64,000 nucleotides of DNA from Diphasiastrum complanatum. Its lineage: Eukaryota; Streptophyta; Lycopodiopsida; Lycopodiales; Lycopodiaceae. This document shows positions 1-12,396 of the stretch, piece by piece; the stretch's first letter is position 1, and the number at the start of each line of letters is the position of its first letter. The stretch spans positions 16,974,309-17,038,308 of the forward strand of contig CM055110.1 in NCBI GenBank assembly GCA_029204225.1, given 5' to 3'. Made by a program: the position numbers and the translations under genes. The notes beneath the pieces are model-generated. The model saw nothing but the letters and a program-made list of their open reading frames with translations, was not told where the DNA came from and ran no database searches.

Positions 1-456
1 CACTCCTCCAGACTCCCCTCCTCATTCTCATCAGGCTTTGCTTTTTGTTGATGGTTCCATGCTTGCCTCATCCTCTGTTCCTCCTTCTGCCAACTCTTCC
101 CTTGGCATTGTTGCCCCCCGTTTGGATGTGAATCTCCTTTGACCTTTGTTGCATTGCCTTCTCAACCCCCTGAACGGGTTCCTTGCCACGCTTTTGCCTA
201 CGAGTTAAAATAGCAATGATCGACTTATATAGTGCTTTCTAATTTGGACGGTACCACGTGTGTCCAGTTTTAGAATTATTGGGCCGTCTTTCTTTTACGA
301 GCCCTTTGAGTGCTCTTAAGCAATTTTATCTTTGTACTTGCTGATTAATGTGAATATACAGTTTGTGGGTGAGCAATTCTGTCTCGTCTTGTCTTGTTGC
401 ACTTAACATTGTGCTGTAGTGATTAAATCGGTCGGGTTTTAAAGTGTATTCTAAAC
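1..456 (+). repeat. Probable end of a Copia 5' LTR (left part unresolved)
   Basis: The right boundary is set by the primer-binding site that begins at 457. The last 150 bases look like a U3-R-U5 region, T-rich and AT-rich. The first 140 bases are C-rich and stay open in frame 2 (stop at 140-142), giving a Pro/Ser-rich peptide. That could be the tail of an unrelated reading frame cut by the window edge. I could not match this stretch convincingly to the 3' LTR at 2,486, so the LTR start is unknown. Confidence 0.4.
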
Positions 457-471
457 TTGGTATCAGAGCCC
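457..471 (+). other. Retrotransposon primer-binding site
   Basis: TTGGTATCAGAGCCC is the classic plant initiator-Met-tRNA primer-binding sequence. It fixes the element as plus strand, with the LTR ending immediately upstream. Confidence 0.8.
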
Positions 472-2485
472 TTGGTGGCGATAATCACCAGACAAGGATG
501 AAGAACTGAGAATTTCCGACGGTTTGTTTGCTGGGTAGCACAAATCGAGTTGTAGAAATTCGAAGAATTTGCTCAGAACTATGGGAGGAATCAGAGACAG
601 GGATTGTCGTTTGAAATGAAAAGGTAGCTAGTTGAAAGCTTGAAATCTTTTAGAGGAAGCTGGGAAGTGTTTGTTGTCTAAACCCACTCGGTTCTTCACC
701 GATTTGCAAGCCGTTTGAAGCTGCAGATTGCTAACTGCAGGGTGACCTCAAGAAGGTGTCCACTTGCTACCTATATCACCCAGAAGGCCAGAGAAATAAG
801 TATGGAAGCTGGCTGTTTTGCAAGCCAGGGTTTACAAAGGATAAACCGAGGATCTTTCATTGTAGAAGATGTTTTTTGATGTTGTAAGAACGTGGCGCAG
901 GGCACCTCAGTGATTTGAATCAACCTGTGAGAAGTCGTGGAGAGCCGTAGCGCGAGAAGGAGCTTGATTGCATTCCTGATAGGCAGCCAAATCCTTATTC
1001 ACCATAGCTTTGGTGAAAAGAGAAGCAGGAAGGACAACGAGGCTGCGATAGCCTCACACGTGCCAAATAGTGGTGGAGACATAGAGTCTCGGAGTGGTCT
1101 GCGGCTACAGGACAGGGCTTTAGTGTGCAGGATTGCGCATGGCCACACGACCTACAAAACCTTTGATCAACGATAGAGATTGGGCATGGGGTGACAAATC
1201 TACACTGTTAACCATTGATGGCTAAGAATAAACAAAAAGGCAAAAAAAGGGTTCCTAGGAAGGGCAAGGATGATGAGGACGGGGGAGAGTCATCATCAAA
1301 GCCGAAAAAAAAAAAGAGGTAAATGTTATTATTGCCACAAACGTGGTCATTGGGCACGTGAATGTTATAAGAAGAAAGCTGACATACAGCAGGAAAAAGT
1401 GAAGCAACAGGGTAATATTGCCGAAGATGATGAAACTAGTGTCTTCTCATCGACATTAGCATCTTAGGTAGATGATGGTGCCAGGTGGTTTATTGATTTA
1501 GGCACCACGAGGCATACAACAGAGAAACATGATTGGTTCGAGAACTTTTCACCAATATTAATCCATGATGGAGAGAATGTCACCCAGGCCAATGCAAAGG
1601 AATGCTAGATTCAGGGAATTGGCAATGTGCATGTGCAGTTTCTCGATGGTAAGATCAAGAATATTCGCAATGTACTTTATATTCAAGGACTCAAACCTGC
1701 ATTTGTCGAAGGACCAATGTCCCCAAACCAAGCAGGAAGAGGAGCAGATGAGAGAGTATCCTTATCGATCGATACTTGGATATCTCATGTACGCAATGGT
1801 CTGTACAAGACCTGACATCTCTTTTGCAGTAAGCTCACTCAGCCAATATATGGCTAATCCTGGCATTACCCATTGGAAGGCTCTCATAAGAGTTATGAGA
1901 TATATTCGAGCTACCATGGACCAGTGCATCTGCTATGGAAAAGTCAGCAATGACAATCTTCATCAGCTCAATGGATATTCAGATGCAAGCTGGGGAGGAG
2001 ATGTAGACGATTGTAAGTCCACATCTGGATTTACATTCTTCTTCAACGACGGTCCTATCTCATGGAACAATCATAAGCAAACCTCTATCGCTCTTTTTTC
2101 TATAGAAGTAGAATACATTGATGCTTCCCAATCTATTAAAGAAGCGTTTTGGTTGAGAAATTTAATGTCAGTCGTTAGTTTGTATCAATACAACCCACAA
2201 ATATATTATGTGATAATCAGAGTGCTATTGCCTTATCGGCCAACCCTAGATTTCACTCTAGGAGTAAGCACATTGAAATCAGATATCAATACATCAGGGG
2301 CAAAGTTCTCAACAAGGAGGTAAGCTTAACGTACTACAGAATGCAGGACATGGTTGCAGATATATTCACGAAGGCATAAAGTGTTGATGCACACAATAAG
2401 TTTTGTGCATTGCTTAGTCTGAAAATAAAAGCATTCACGGATCCAGATTAAGAAGAGGAAGGGGGGGGGGGGGGGGGGGGGTGTG
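472..2485 (+). pseudogene. Internally deleted Ty1/Copia polyprotein
   Basis: The leader and N-terminal gag (472-1,269) are too decayed to translate. A gag zinc knuckle of perfect form C-x2-C-x4-H-x4-C lies at 1,324-1,365. After an in-frame TAG at 1,465-1,467 comes the aspartic protease region (ARWFIDLGTT...), where the usual D-S-G is D-L-G, so the catalytic motif is broken. Around 1,690 the reading jumps from frame 1 to frame 2, straight into the end of reverse transcriptase (YPYRSILGYLMYAMVCTRPD) and the RNase H domain with its SWGGD and SIEVEY blocks. Integrase and most of RT are therefore missing: an internal deletion rather than simple decay. RNase H fades out near 2,380. Confidence 0.85.
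2453..2485 (+). other. Polypurine tract with 21-G run
   Basis: AGAGGAA followed by an uninterrupted run of 21 G (2,461-2,481) and GTGT, then TGTTGG. The position directly before the LTR start marks it as the plus-strand priming tract, apparently lengthened by slippage. Another Copia remnant in this window has an 11-G run in the same place (45,438-45,448). Confidence 0.7.
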
Positions 2486-3338
2486 TGTTGGATTTATTTA
2501 TTTTACTTCTATAAGACAGATGAATAAAACATGACTGTCTGCATAAATACAAGTAAATTTTCACAGGTGAAAAAGGCGAACAAAATGCGACACTGTGTTT
2601 TTACACGTGATTTGAAACAGGTGAAAAAAAGACGACACTACCCTACAAATGCCAATGGTGCCCTTATAGAAAAGCTAAGGTACCCTATAAATCAATTTTT
2701 AAGGCATCGCATTACACCAACATTAATTTCAGCGAAGGCTGACGTCGCGACCCTATCATGCTCATCCCCATGCACTGTGCAATCAGATTTGACAATGACA
2801 GCAGCCACCCACGATCTTCCACAGACAACACATCCACTTTGTACTTTCTTCATTTTCACACTTGTAAAATTATGTATATATTGAATACCATCTGCGTATT
2901 GATAGATAATACATATGAGAAACAAGCAACAAGCATAACAGCATCAGAAGCTTATAAGAGAGAGATGAAGTAGATGCTTTTGCGCATCGATTCTTTGTAT
3001 TGTCAATAATAGGCTTATCACCTTTTATAGATTGGATTAGCTTTGTGAAGCACGCAGTTTCATCCGCTATTGTCTAGTGCTCACCTACATTATTGACCTG
3101 TATATATTGCTATGCTTTTCTACATTCTGTATGACCAACTTATTGCTTAAACTGGTAGTTTGTTCTTCGCAAATTATTATTAGTCTAGCTGTTCACGACT
3201 AATATTTAGTCTTGCCTTTCGCGAATAAATTCGCGACTGATAATTTGTTTAGCTGTTTGTGACAAATTATCTTTCTGATGTTTTGTTGCTTAATGTTTGG
3301 CTATATAATCAGATCGAACGTGATTTCTATCACTAATG
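2486..3338 (+). repeat. Copia 3' LTR (about 0.85 kb)
   Basis: It starts TGTTGGATTT right after the polypurine tract. Positions 2,560-2,660 hold imperfect repeats of GCGACACTGTGTTTTTACACG / ACAGGTGAAAAA type, also found in multiplied form in the LTR at 4,194. The right end is placed near 3,338 because minus-strand Copia coding begins there. The terminal 50 bases weakly resemble the bases before the primer-binding site at 457. Confidence 0.55.
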
Positions 3339-3977
3339 TTCTGTTCGTGTCTGACAGGCGTAGTCATGCTTAAGAAAAGAGTGAGATAGCTCTTTCCACT
3401 GCGCATCAACATATTCTAATTCTCTGGAGGACAGACAAATGCATTTCTGCTTTCTGCTGTTCCATGAGATGGGTTCTCTTGCAAGGAAACAAATGTAGAA
3501 TGATGTGGATTTTTTGGTATCCACGTCTCCTGCCCAATCTGAATTTGAATAAGTGGTCAATGTGAGTGCAGCTTCTGTATTGCCATTATAGCTCAAAGCA
3601 TAGTGCTTTGTAGCTTAAATGTACCTCAGTATTCTTTGTAGGGCTTTCCAATGTTGCAGGCATGGATTGGACATGTACTGAGACAATGTGCTTACTACAT
3701 ATGCTAGATCAGGTCGTGTGCAGATCATAACATACATAATAGATCCTATGACAGACTGATAAGGATACCTGCACATTTCTTGTTGATCTGCTTGAGTTTT
3801 GGGGCACATGTCTTTGGACAGCTTAGCTCCCGGATCCATAGGTGTGTCTATGGGCTTCCAGTCCTCCATGCCATATATGCGAAGTACATTAGTCAAGTAG
3901 GATTCTTGGCTTATAGCCACTCCTTCTGCCTGCCTAGTGCGACAATCAGAGCTGCAGAGCTCTTTCTCTGAACCCAC
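3337..3977 (-). pseudogene. Copia reverse transcriptase end plus RNase H start
   Basis: Read on the minus strand, 3,977-3,615 encodes the C-terminal RT region typical of Copia ([14 protein letters not shown], the LSKDMCPKT block, [25 protein letters not shown]). After a frameshift, 3,596-3,337 encodes the first half of RNase H (YSNSDWAGDVDTKKSTS, SSRELEYVDA). It stops exactly where the second half of RNase H should begin. That second half is found on the opposite strand at 3,985, so the block may be an inverted segment of one element. Confidence 0.8.
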
Positions 3978-3984
3978 GAATCCA

Positions 3985-4193
3985 TAATAATAGAACTAAG
4001 CATATAGAAGTTCAATTTCATTTTCTTAGAGAGAAAGTTCAGAGTCAAGATGTTGTACTAAGTTACTGTCATACACACAATATGTTGGCTGATATTTTGA
4101 CAAAGCCATTGTCTAGAGATAGACATTCTACTTTAGTAGGTATGTTAAATCTCAATTGCAGATCAGATTCATAGCAGTCAGCTTAAGGGGAAG
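3985..4193 (+). pseudogene. Copia RNase H C-terminus and polypurine tract
   Basis: One open frame gives [17 protein letters not shown], then NMLADILTKPLSRD, the normal end of Copia RNase H, closing at a TAG at about 4,180. A short polypurine tract AAGGGGAAG follows, then an LTR start at 4,194. No RT or N-terminal RNase H precedes it on this strand. Confidence 0.75.
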
Positions 4194-5241
4194 TGTTGGA
4201 GTTTAATCTAAGCCCTCATTCCTTCTCTAAATTTTACTCTCTCAAATGTAACTTGCAAAAAATGAACAATTTTCAGCAGTTTGCTTTTTGAACTAATTGT
4301 CGCTACAGTTTGGTTTTTACTCGTATTTTTCCACAACTGAAAAATACGAAAAACCCGAAAAACTCGACACTGTGTTCTTACACGGGGCTTTTGATAGGCA
4401 ACAATTAGGGCATAAAAATGTGACACTGCATTTTTACATGCAATTTTCTGACAGGCGACACTGCAAGTTTTACACGGATTTCTACATAGGCAAAAATTGA
4501 GAAAAACCTGACGGTGCATACTTGCATGCAGTTTTCAACAGGCAAAAAAGACAAAAAACCTAAATTGCAAAAAACCTAAATTGCAAAAAACCCAACATTG
4601 CATATTTGCATGCAGTTTTCAATAGGTGAAAAAGGCAAAAAAAATACCTAAATTGCAAAAAAATCGACACTGCATATTTGCAAGCCGTTTTTAACAGGCG
4701 AAAAACACAACACTTGCCCTACAATAGGCCGAAGGTATCCTACAGATAAAGGCGATGTCCTAAAAATAACGAAGGTGTCTTTCAAACGCCGAAGGTGTCT
4801 TACAAATCCTGAAGGCTGCCCTCAGGTAAAGGCAATGACCAAAAGGCCAAGGAGAGTGTCGCATTTCCAGTCTACTGAAATACATGGATTTTGGTTATCA
4901 GACCAGAAAGCCTTCACGTTCCATCAACAAACTGATCCACTGATCAGTTTAACAGTTATTATCAATCTTGTAAATGTAAAGTTAAGTTAGTACACGATTT
5001 TTCAACTGATATATATACATGTAATTGAGCGATCGTAAATAGATGATCATGATACGTTAGGTTAGATAGCGGAGAACGCCTTATCTCATTTGTTAGATTG
5101 ATACTGCAGATCGATACCCGGTATTGATCTGTCTTATCAATTTGACAAATGATTCTAGGATTATTGATCTATATTTGGCAAATGATATTGCTGATTGATA
5201 CTCGGTATCGATCAGCCATATCAGTGGTTGTATATACCACA
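4194..5241 (+). repeat. Copia 3' LTR with internal tandem repeats
   Basis: It begins TGTTGGAGTTTAATC after the polypurine tract. Positions 4,350-4,830 hold about eight degenerate copies of a 50-60 base unit built on CGACACTGCATATTTGCATGC and TTTTCAACAGGCGAAAAA. The later copies shorten to CGAAGGTGTCTTACAAA. This lies where U3 enhancer repeats usually sit. The right end (…ATACCACA) is an estimate. Confidence 0.55.
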
Positions 5242-5655
5242 CAGAATTATTACTTAATAATATGGAAAACGAATTGATTAAATGTTCCCAAAAATTCTAC
5301 ATGATTTCAGAAATTGCAAAAAATAAATTTTTAATAAAATGAGTTGTTACTGAATAGTGGTTTGTTCTCAACTTAAGTTACCTGATTTGCCAAAAGCATC
5401 TTAATGGAATCTAAAAATTTTGTGCTCCAAAAATACTTATTCGAGTACCTGGCCATGTTCTCGGAATCTCTCGGAAAAAACTTAAGCGATGATAGAGCCA
5501 CCTGTGCTAGAAGAGTCGCTCACCGTGAATAGTAGTCGTGCGCTATGAGAGAAGAATGAAAACAGATGATTGCTATGCTCCCTAGGTCGCGTGGGAGAAA
5601 ATGGGAGCTGATAAGCTTTATATAGTGGTGGACTCCCATTTTTTCAAGACTGGAA
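5242..5655. other. Unassigned stretch with a TATA-like motif
   Basis: No coding signal. TTTATATAGTGG at about 5,619 resembles the TATA region of the LTR at 54,169, so this could be a decayed LTR. Nothing else is supported. Confidence 0.25.
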
Positions 5656-6098
5656 TTGCACAATTATGAAATCTGTAGAAGGGATTTTGAGATCCGTGAA
5701 CATCATGATGCATACACAAGAAAGTATGTTCCTAAAATGATTGGCAACTCCAATGGTAAAAGGAATCGCCGCGCAATCAAAAATCGGCCTCACATAAGTG
5801 ACCTTGTCCTTGAGGAAGTTGACATTATTGTTTATGATTTTGAATTAACAAATACAGGTTGACTTCAAAAAACAATGAAGGAAATCATTCGTCAAAGGTT
5901 GCCATCAAAAGAACAAGGGCATGTGTGGAAGGTGACCTCGGATTGCATAGAGACGAAGATAATGTTTTGATTGACAGTAATGAGGAAGATGGATCTTCCA
6001 CTTCTTCACCTTCTAATGATGAAATTGATGATGTTGAATCTGGAGGAGTGGACACCGATGAGGATATAAGTTTTGATACTAGATCCAAAAGAGTCTAA
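5656..6098 (+). pseudogene. Unrecognised reading frame with acidic tail
   Basis: Two consecutive frames (68 codons, then 79 codons after a stop and shift at about 5,860) read like the C-terminal part of one protein: a basic first half, then a Ser/Glu/Asp-rich tail (residues such as DSNEEDGSSTSS) ending at a TAA. AATAAA lies at 6,127-6,132. I recognise no domain. The acidic tail recalls the ends of some transposase proteins, but that is a guess. Confidence 0.3.
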
Positions 6099-8460
6099 TT
6101 TTTGTATTACAATCTGCATAAATTTGAATAAATTATATTACTTGGGCCCTTCCCAATTTTTGTGTACTGTAATGTTTAGGAATATTATTAAATATTGCAA
6201 TTTTTTATGTATTTTAAAATTTTGTTACAAATTGTGTAGATTAAATCTTTGCTAGATTTCAATTTTCCAGTAAGTATGCTTTAGTTTTAGGGTTCATTAT
6301 TGATGAAATTAATGATGAATGCCGGTTCTTTCCAATGATTTATGATTCTAGGCTATGTTTGGTCAAAATTGTTTGGTTTTGCATGCTTTTTGGCACAAAA
6401 TAGATAGTAAGAACCAAAATCCAGCAGGATCAGATCAATTAGATGGCTATAATTCTATAAATTGGTTTGCATGTGTTAGAGAAAGAGTTGTATGTCATGA
6501 ATTTTCACTTTATTGTGATGAAAAAACTAGAAAATAGCCAAAAATCATCATTTTTGCTTGTTTTTTTCATAAAGTTGGATAGTAATTGGATGTAAAACAC
6601 CATGTAGAGCTTTTAAAGAGGTGGAACAAAGTCTTTTGAAGCTTTTCCTGAAGTTAGAGCCAAGAATTCCAGCAATTGAGCTTGTAGGAAGTCAAAAAAA
6701 TTCAAAAAACGACCATTTTTGGTGATTTTTGGAGGGTGGATCTCTCAAATCCATATGGAGATCATTCTGGAATTATTTACAGCATGAATAACATTCCTTT
6801 TTACCTTCCCAGCAAGCTATCAGACCTGTAAATTGATGGCCGATGGCTTATGCACCATCTCCATCAAGTTTGAAGCTATTTTGACTTCTACAAATCAAGA
6901 AATCTTCGTTCTCAGCATATACTGCATTAGGATCAGTATGAATGCTTCATGGAAGTCTAATTGATTGTTTAAGACTGTTGGTAGCATCAATTTTGGGCTG
7001 GAATGGGTGTTTGCACGTTTTCTGATCATTTGGTCTAGGAAAAGTGTGCCCTACTATAGATTTTATGACACTCTGATCTCACACGTGTGAAGCCTAGGTG
7101 GCAGGCTGATGTGGCAAGTATCTTGTTCAGTTGGTCTCCTTCTGTACTGAGCTTTACAACACCCAATTTGGTGTCTTGTAGCCAAAGTTATGATCATCTA
7201 AAATTTTGCAGTTTTGTGAGTAAAATTGGCAAAATTTGAAATTGTTCTAATTGCATGCCAGTCATTTCTCTAATTTGTAGTACTGTGCTTGCATGGATTG
7301 GTTGCATACTGATTCTCAGAGCGATTCAGACATGCATGATGGGTTTACAATCGATTTGAGTGGTCATACGCATGTGCTCTGACAGTTGGGTCACAAATCA
7401 GTGATATTGGCTGACAAATTCCGTAAAACTGAAGTTTACGTAAAAAATTTCGGAATGACGTTTTGTGACTGATGTAGTGTGCTTTGCATGCCAGTTTGAC
7501 ATTGGGTTAGTAACATTAAAAATTGGACAGTGTTTCGATTTTTCTATTTCGATTGCCTTTTGTACTAGCAACATTTTCGTCAGAATTTTTGAATTGCGTA
7601 AAATAAAAAAAAAAATTGAGTTTTTCAAAAAAAATCAAAATTTCGGTCATTTTTTCTTTATCTATGGAATCGGTTTAGATTAGTGAATTGATTAAATTGA
7701 GTTTATCAATCAAAATTGGTTACAGTGTTTTCACTAAGTTTAAATTATTTCTCGGTGATAGATAAGTTAAAATTGACAGAAGAACCGTAATGAAATTGCC
7801 GACAGTTTTTATTGTACTGTCATTTTTTTTTAACTTTTGGAGTCGAGAATTCCCAGATTGAAAGTTAAAATTTGAATTTTTTTTTTCTTATTTTGTTGAA
7901 TTTCAATTTAGCTAAAAATTTGAAATCAGCTACTTGTCTGATAGTTTTCTAATCGATTCTGATCACTAGAAATCAGTCAATTACCGTTTGTGCAAGATAC
8001 TCGTTAAATTCGAATTAAAATCATCAAACAATATGAAATGACCATATTGAATGAGTGGCAACAATAGTTTTTATCTAGACAATAAATATGACATGATACG
8101 GTTCAAGAATTACTAAAATCCTATTGGTGGGATTTCCATTAATGTAATTTCATATTATGTGTTTGGATAGGTTTTGTCAATATTAACGGAGTAATGCCAA
8201 ACCAATCAATAAACAGAAAAAACAGTCCAATTTTATTGGAAAATTTGTAATAATAGGAATCACATAACTGATTTCATTCCCAGTAAAATCCTATGGTGAA
8301 TTATATTCAAAAGATCAGACTAGTATTGTTTCACATACTAGTAAATGATTTTTGATATATTAGATATTCAGCCCAGGTATAGGACAAAAATGAAATTGTT
8401 TTATACTTTTTCTTACTGGAAATAATTTTTTAAACATTCACTAATGTTGTTACGTCTTCT
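6099..8460. other. AT-rich non-coding stretch
   Basis: No frame of note. It contains homopolymer T and A tracts and a CACACGTGTGA palindrome at about 7,080. That palindrome recurs in repeats at about 17,020 and 57,040. Probably old LTR or leader sequence of the decayed gypsy copy that follows, but I cannot show it. Confidence 0.4.
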
Positions 8461-11400
8461 TGGTGCCTTAGCTTAAATAGATTTTCAGGGAACTGAAAAT
8501 TCTAAGGAGGGAAGAAGAGTGGACATCAGAGGTAGTAAGTGTGATCGAGAAATGTATTTCGCAGTTAGGATTTTGGTAATCCCTGTAAATAATTGCTAAT
8601 ACTGGATATTAATTTCCTGGATTAAATTCATTTAATTGAATTAATAAATGCTATCTTTGTAACCATTGAGTTATCCATAGATTTGGATGTCAATTGTGAT
8701 GTTAGAAGGGAAATCTGATATGTGGATTACATTGGATCTATTAGTTCAGTGAAGTTTGTCCCTAGTTTTGATGCATCAGTAGGGTTTTGAAGTTTATAAC
8801 TAACTTGGAAGGATCAGAATGTAATGTAGAACCATGTTAATTCTTCTGTTTCAATCACAGGATCAGATGTGGATTTGAGGTATCCATCTGATAGACATGC
8901 CAGTCATCCGAATGATTGGATTCCAGTTTTTGGGAACAAGAGCTAATATCCTATATAGATTATAGGACAACTAGATAATCAGTGGATCTCTAGAATATCA
9001 GATAAGATGGTTAAGATTTTTCTGGAAGGAAAAGTTGATGGTATGAGACATCAATAATTTTGGAAAGGAAATTCTAGGACTGTAAAAATTTGATGTACCT
9101 AGTCGCGATATGGGAAAGAAGAAAACCATTTGATCAAATGTGGGGTATTTTGGAAAATTTTGAGGTTTAATCTAGATCCTAATATGGTATCTCATTATTT
9201 ACAAAATCAGAGGCCCTCAAATCTATTTCTTGCTTTCTTAATTAATCTTTTACTTATTAGTAATTTCTTGAATATAAGATATTAGACTGATTTATATGAT
9301 TCTTTCCAGCATGAAGTTATTCTTATGAAAGAATGTTATGTCATATAAATTACTACTTGAAATTACTACTTGTGTGAATAGACGTGGAATTCAGATAAAT
9401 TCTAAGGTTAAAATATTTCAATTTCTTAAACCTAGAATATCTCTGTTGCATAAATGGATTTCGATGGAATAGTAGTTTCTATCACTCAGATTGGAAATAT
9501 TTGAAGGAGAAGTCTTGGTTGTAATGAAATGAATCCTTTAGTGGAAGCACTTATTACTGACTTTTCTTGGATTTAGATATGTTCATATATTATCTTTCCA
9601 GTTAACTTTTATTGAAATTGATAATCTCTTTAAAAGGAGGGGTGAAGTGGTGAGATAAATTTCTATTTGAAATTCTGTGGGTTGCATAGTTTTCGGAAAA
9701 GAAGTAGTTGTGGTATAGAAATGAGTTTTTTCTGGGAGTAATTTTGGATAGATTTAGAGTAAGATGCCTAATTGGAACTTTTCGAATAAGGAGAATTCTC
9801 TAGGCATTTTGTGGACAATTTGGAACAAGTTTGGAATTTGAATCATTATCTATAAGTAGTACAGTAAAAGGTCAAAGTTTACTAATTGCATTTTGATTGG
9901 AATAGAAGTAAGTTTGATCAGAAGTTAAGTCTAAAAATTCTGTATTGGATCAACCTAATCTTAGTTTAGTACTAGGATCAGAGAGGGGTTGATTGAGTGG
10001 AAGAAATTATGCTATTAAAAGAAATTGGATTGGAAAACTGCTGAGAGTGAATTTGATATGTTATTTACTCATGAGAAATATAAAATATTTTGTAGCTGAG
10101 TTACAAGATCTCAGTGAGATATGTGAGTAACATATGTGGGTTCTGGAGGAATCTGCCAGGTAAGAATGTGTTTATGTATTGGGTCATAGCGAGATTATTC
10201 ACATATGTGCACAATTAATCTTGTATGAATCCACTGTGTATTCCTAGTTACTAAGGTTATCTGGTGCACTTAACCTAGTTGGCGAACATAAGCATATGAT
10301 CAAGTATTGTTTTGACAGATACTTGCTGAGTTAACAAATCTTTGTGGGAAGATTTATGGATTAACTTATAAATGATTTGGGTAAGGATCTAAATGTGGTG
10401 TCATACTAGTATAATTGAATTCTTCACGTAGACATTTGAGATTTCTGAATTATTGGCAATTAACTTGAGTAGTCGATTACTCCAGGATGAAGTTAATTGG
10501 TAAAATGATCAGTGTGAAGTGGATTCACCAGAAACTGATGGTTTTGAGTTATATTGCTTGTAAGACGCATGATTAGTGAATCATTTGGGTTCATCAGTTA
10601 AAATTATATGCATTGGATATATAGTATTCTTGGAATAGAGTATTCCTTAGTTAAGGAATAGACTTGGCTCATTAGTGATTGTATTTCAGAGAGCTCAAAT
10701 GGATAACGAATCATAATGAATCCAAGAATAACAACTAAATTGATATTCAGCAGGATTTTGGATATCTAGATTTGATTCTAGACTGTAATCTAAAGTTTTT
10801 TTTGTAGTTGAAGATGCTTATCATTTTGGTATGCTTTCTGTCTTTACTTAGCAGTGGTATATAGAACTTGGAAATCTAGCACTTCTGTCAAAGAATCCTG
10901 TTAAGAGAATGTTCCTAAAATCCCGTGTTTTTCTGTTGAGAAAGATTTTGGAATGATTCTTACTTTTCTTGGGTTATGTTGGACATATACTCCAGTATCC
11001 TTTAAATAATTAAGTATGATTTTGGATTCCAGAAAGTTATGGTTGATGAATCATACGAGTCTTCATAATTCTGGTTGACGGATCATAAATAGATACTTAA
11101 TTATTGTTAGAGGATTATAAGAAATGGTGATGATTCTTAAGTGTGATGGATTATTCTTGACCTATTATTTGAGTAAGAATTCAGATCAGTGTTTTGAATC
11201 TCTCTACTCTAGTATTTTATTTGAAAACCTATGGATCTCACAGACATTCTCACAAGATAAGTATTTTATTTGTGGAGAATTTTTTTAATTAGTGGATGTT
11301 ATTCTGCTACAGTTTATGGTCTGCAGATGCTTGAGTACAGTTCTTCATTTGATTGGATCTCTAGTTATCATAGGAGACAAACAAGTCTATTAATGAAAGT

Positions 11401-12120
11401 TATTTTCTGGTATTTGGTACTAGAAACATGAGCATTTAACTCAAAAGAATATCTGGGATACTCAGAGTTGAGTTTTAATCATTCTATATCTTAATGATTC
11501 TTCTAGAGATTCTAATTGAATGAATTATCATATCTTAGAATTTGGATTCTAAGGATATTTGTACTTGAAAGCTTATGAATTATCTGTCAGAATTGTGGAT
11601 AATTTCAGACTGTAATTATAATTATTTTAGTATTTCTTTAACTTTAATCTCTTAAGTTAGGTTATTTCACCCAGTGTTTCATGTAAGTGCTTTGCATGAA
11701 GGTGATGTTACTAGCTTGAGGTGAATGTAACCCAGATGAAAAAATTTATCGCTTAGTGTACTTTTCAAACCTGAGTTGTACTCCAGTGTAGAGATTATCA
11801 CTTGGAAAATAGGATTATCTCTGAGTACTTGTTTGATGTAAAAGTTAGACTAAGGATAATGATTTTCTAGGTTGATATTGAGAGTTAAAAGAACTGTTTT
11901 TGTTATTCTTTCCTATTTAGAGAGCTTCTAAGGATAGAAGCAGTTTAAAGAGAGAAGAACGTTATGTCCATGGCTAGTAAATAGGATTCAGTATATTCCT
12001 AGTCTTGGATACACGGTACTCCAGTAAATCAAGCTGTTAGTTATGCAATGTCATACTGGATGTGACCCGAAAGTAACTAATATCCTTGTGAGACCCAAAA
12101 CACACTAAATGGAGTTCAGA
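8461..12120 (+). pseudogene. Heavily mutated Ty3/gypsy remnant, C-depleted
   Basis: No long frame survives. Near the right end the order of integrase C-terminal landmarks is still readable on the plus strand. At about 11,535-11,625 a frame gives LEFGF-stop-GYLYLK and ELSVRIV, matching the usual LEF..GD.VFLK and KLSPRF.GPF blocks. At 11,670-11,710 comes PVFHVSALHEGD, the HVS box near the end of gypsy integrase. In sampled lines the plus strand is strongly poor in C relative to G, as expected of methylated, deaminated retroelement DNA. Gag, protease and RT are inferred only from position. Confidence 0.5.
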
Positions 12121-12396
12121 CAAGGTTTGGGACAGTCAAGACATGTGTAGAGTTATCAATAGCAATTCTATAAATAGTTGGTCCATGCTTAGGACTCTAT
12201 TCTAGGTGAATCTATGTATAGGAAACTTAGGGCTATGCATGGCTATGTGCCTAGGTTGCTTTTGGCTCTGTATATTGAGGCCAAACTCGCCCTACTCCTC
12301 ATTGTGGTCATTGATTCATTGCCAGAGTTTCACTGTACCTTCATGCTTTTTATTTCTTGGCTTGGGGGTGAAGCTTCTAGAGTTGATTGGCTGCTT

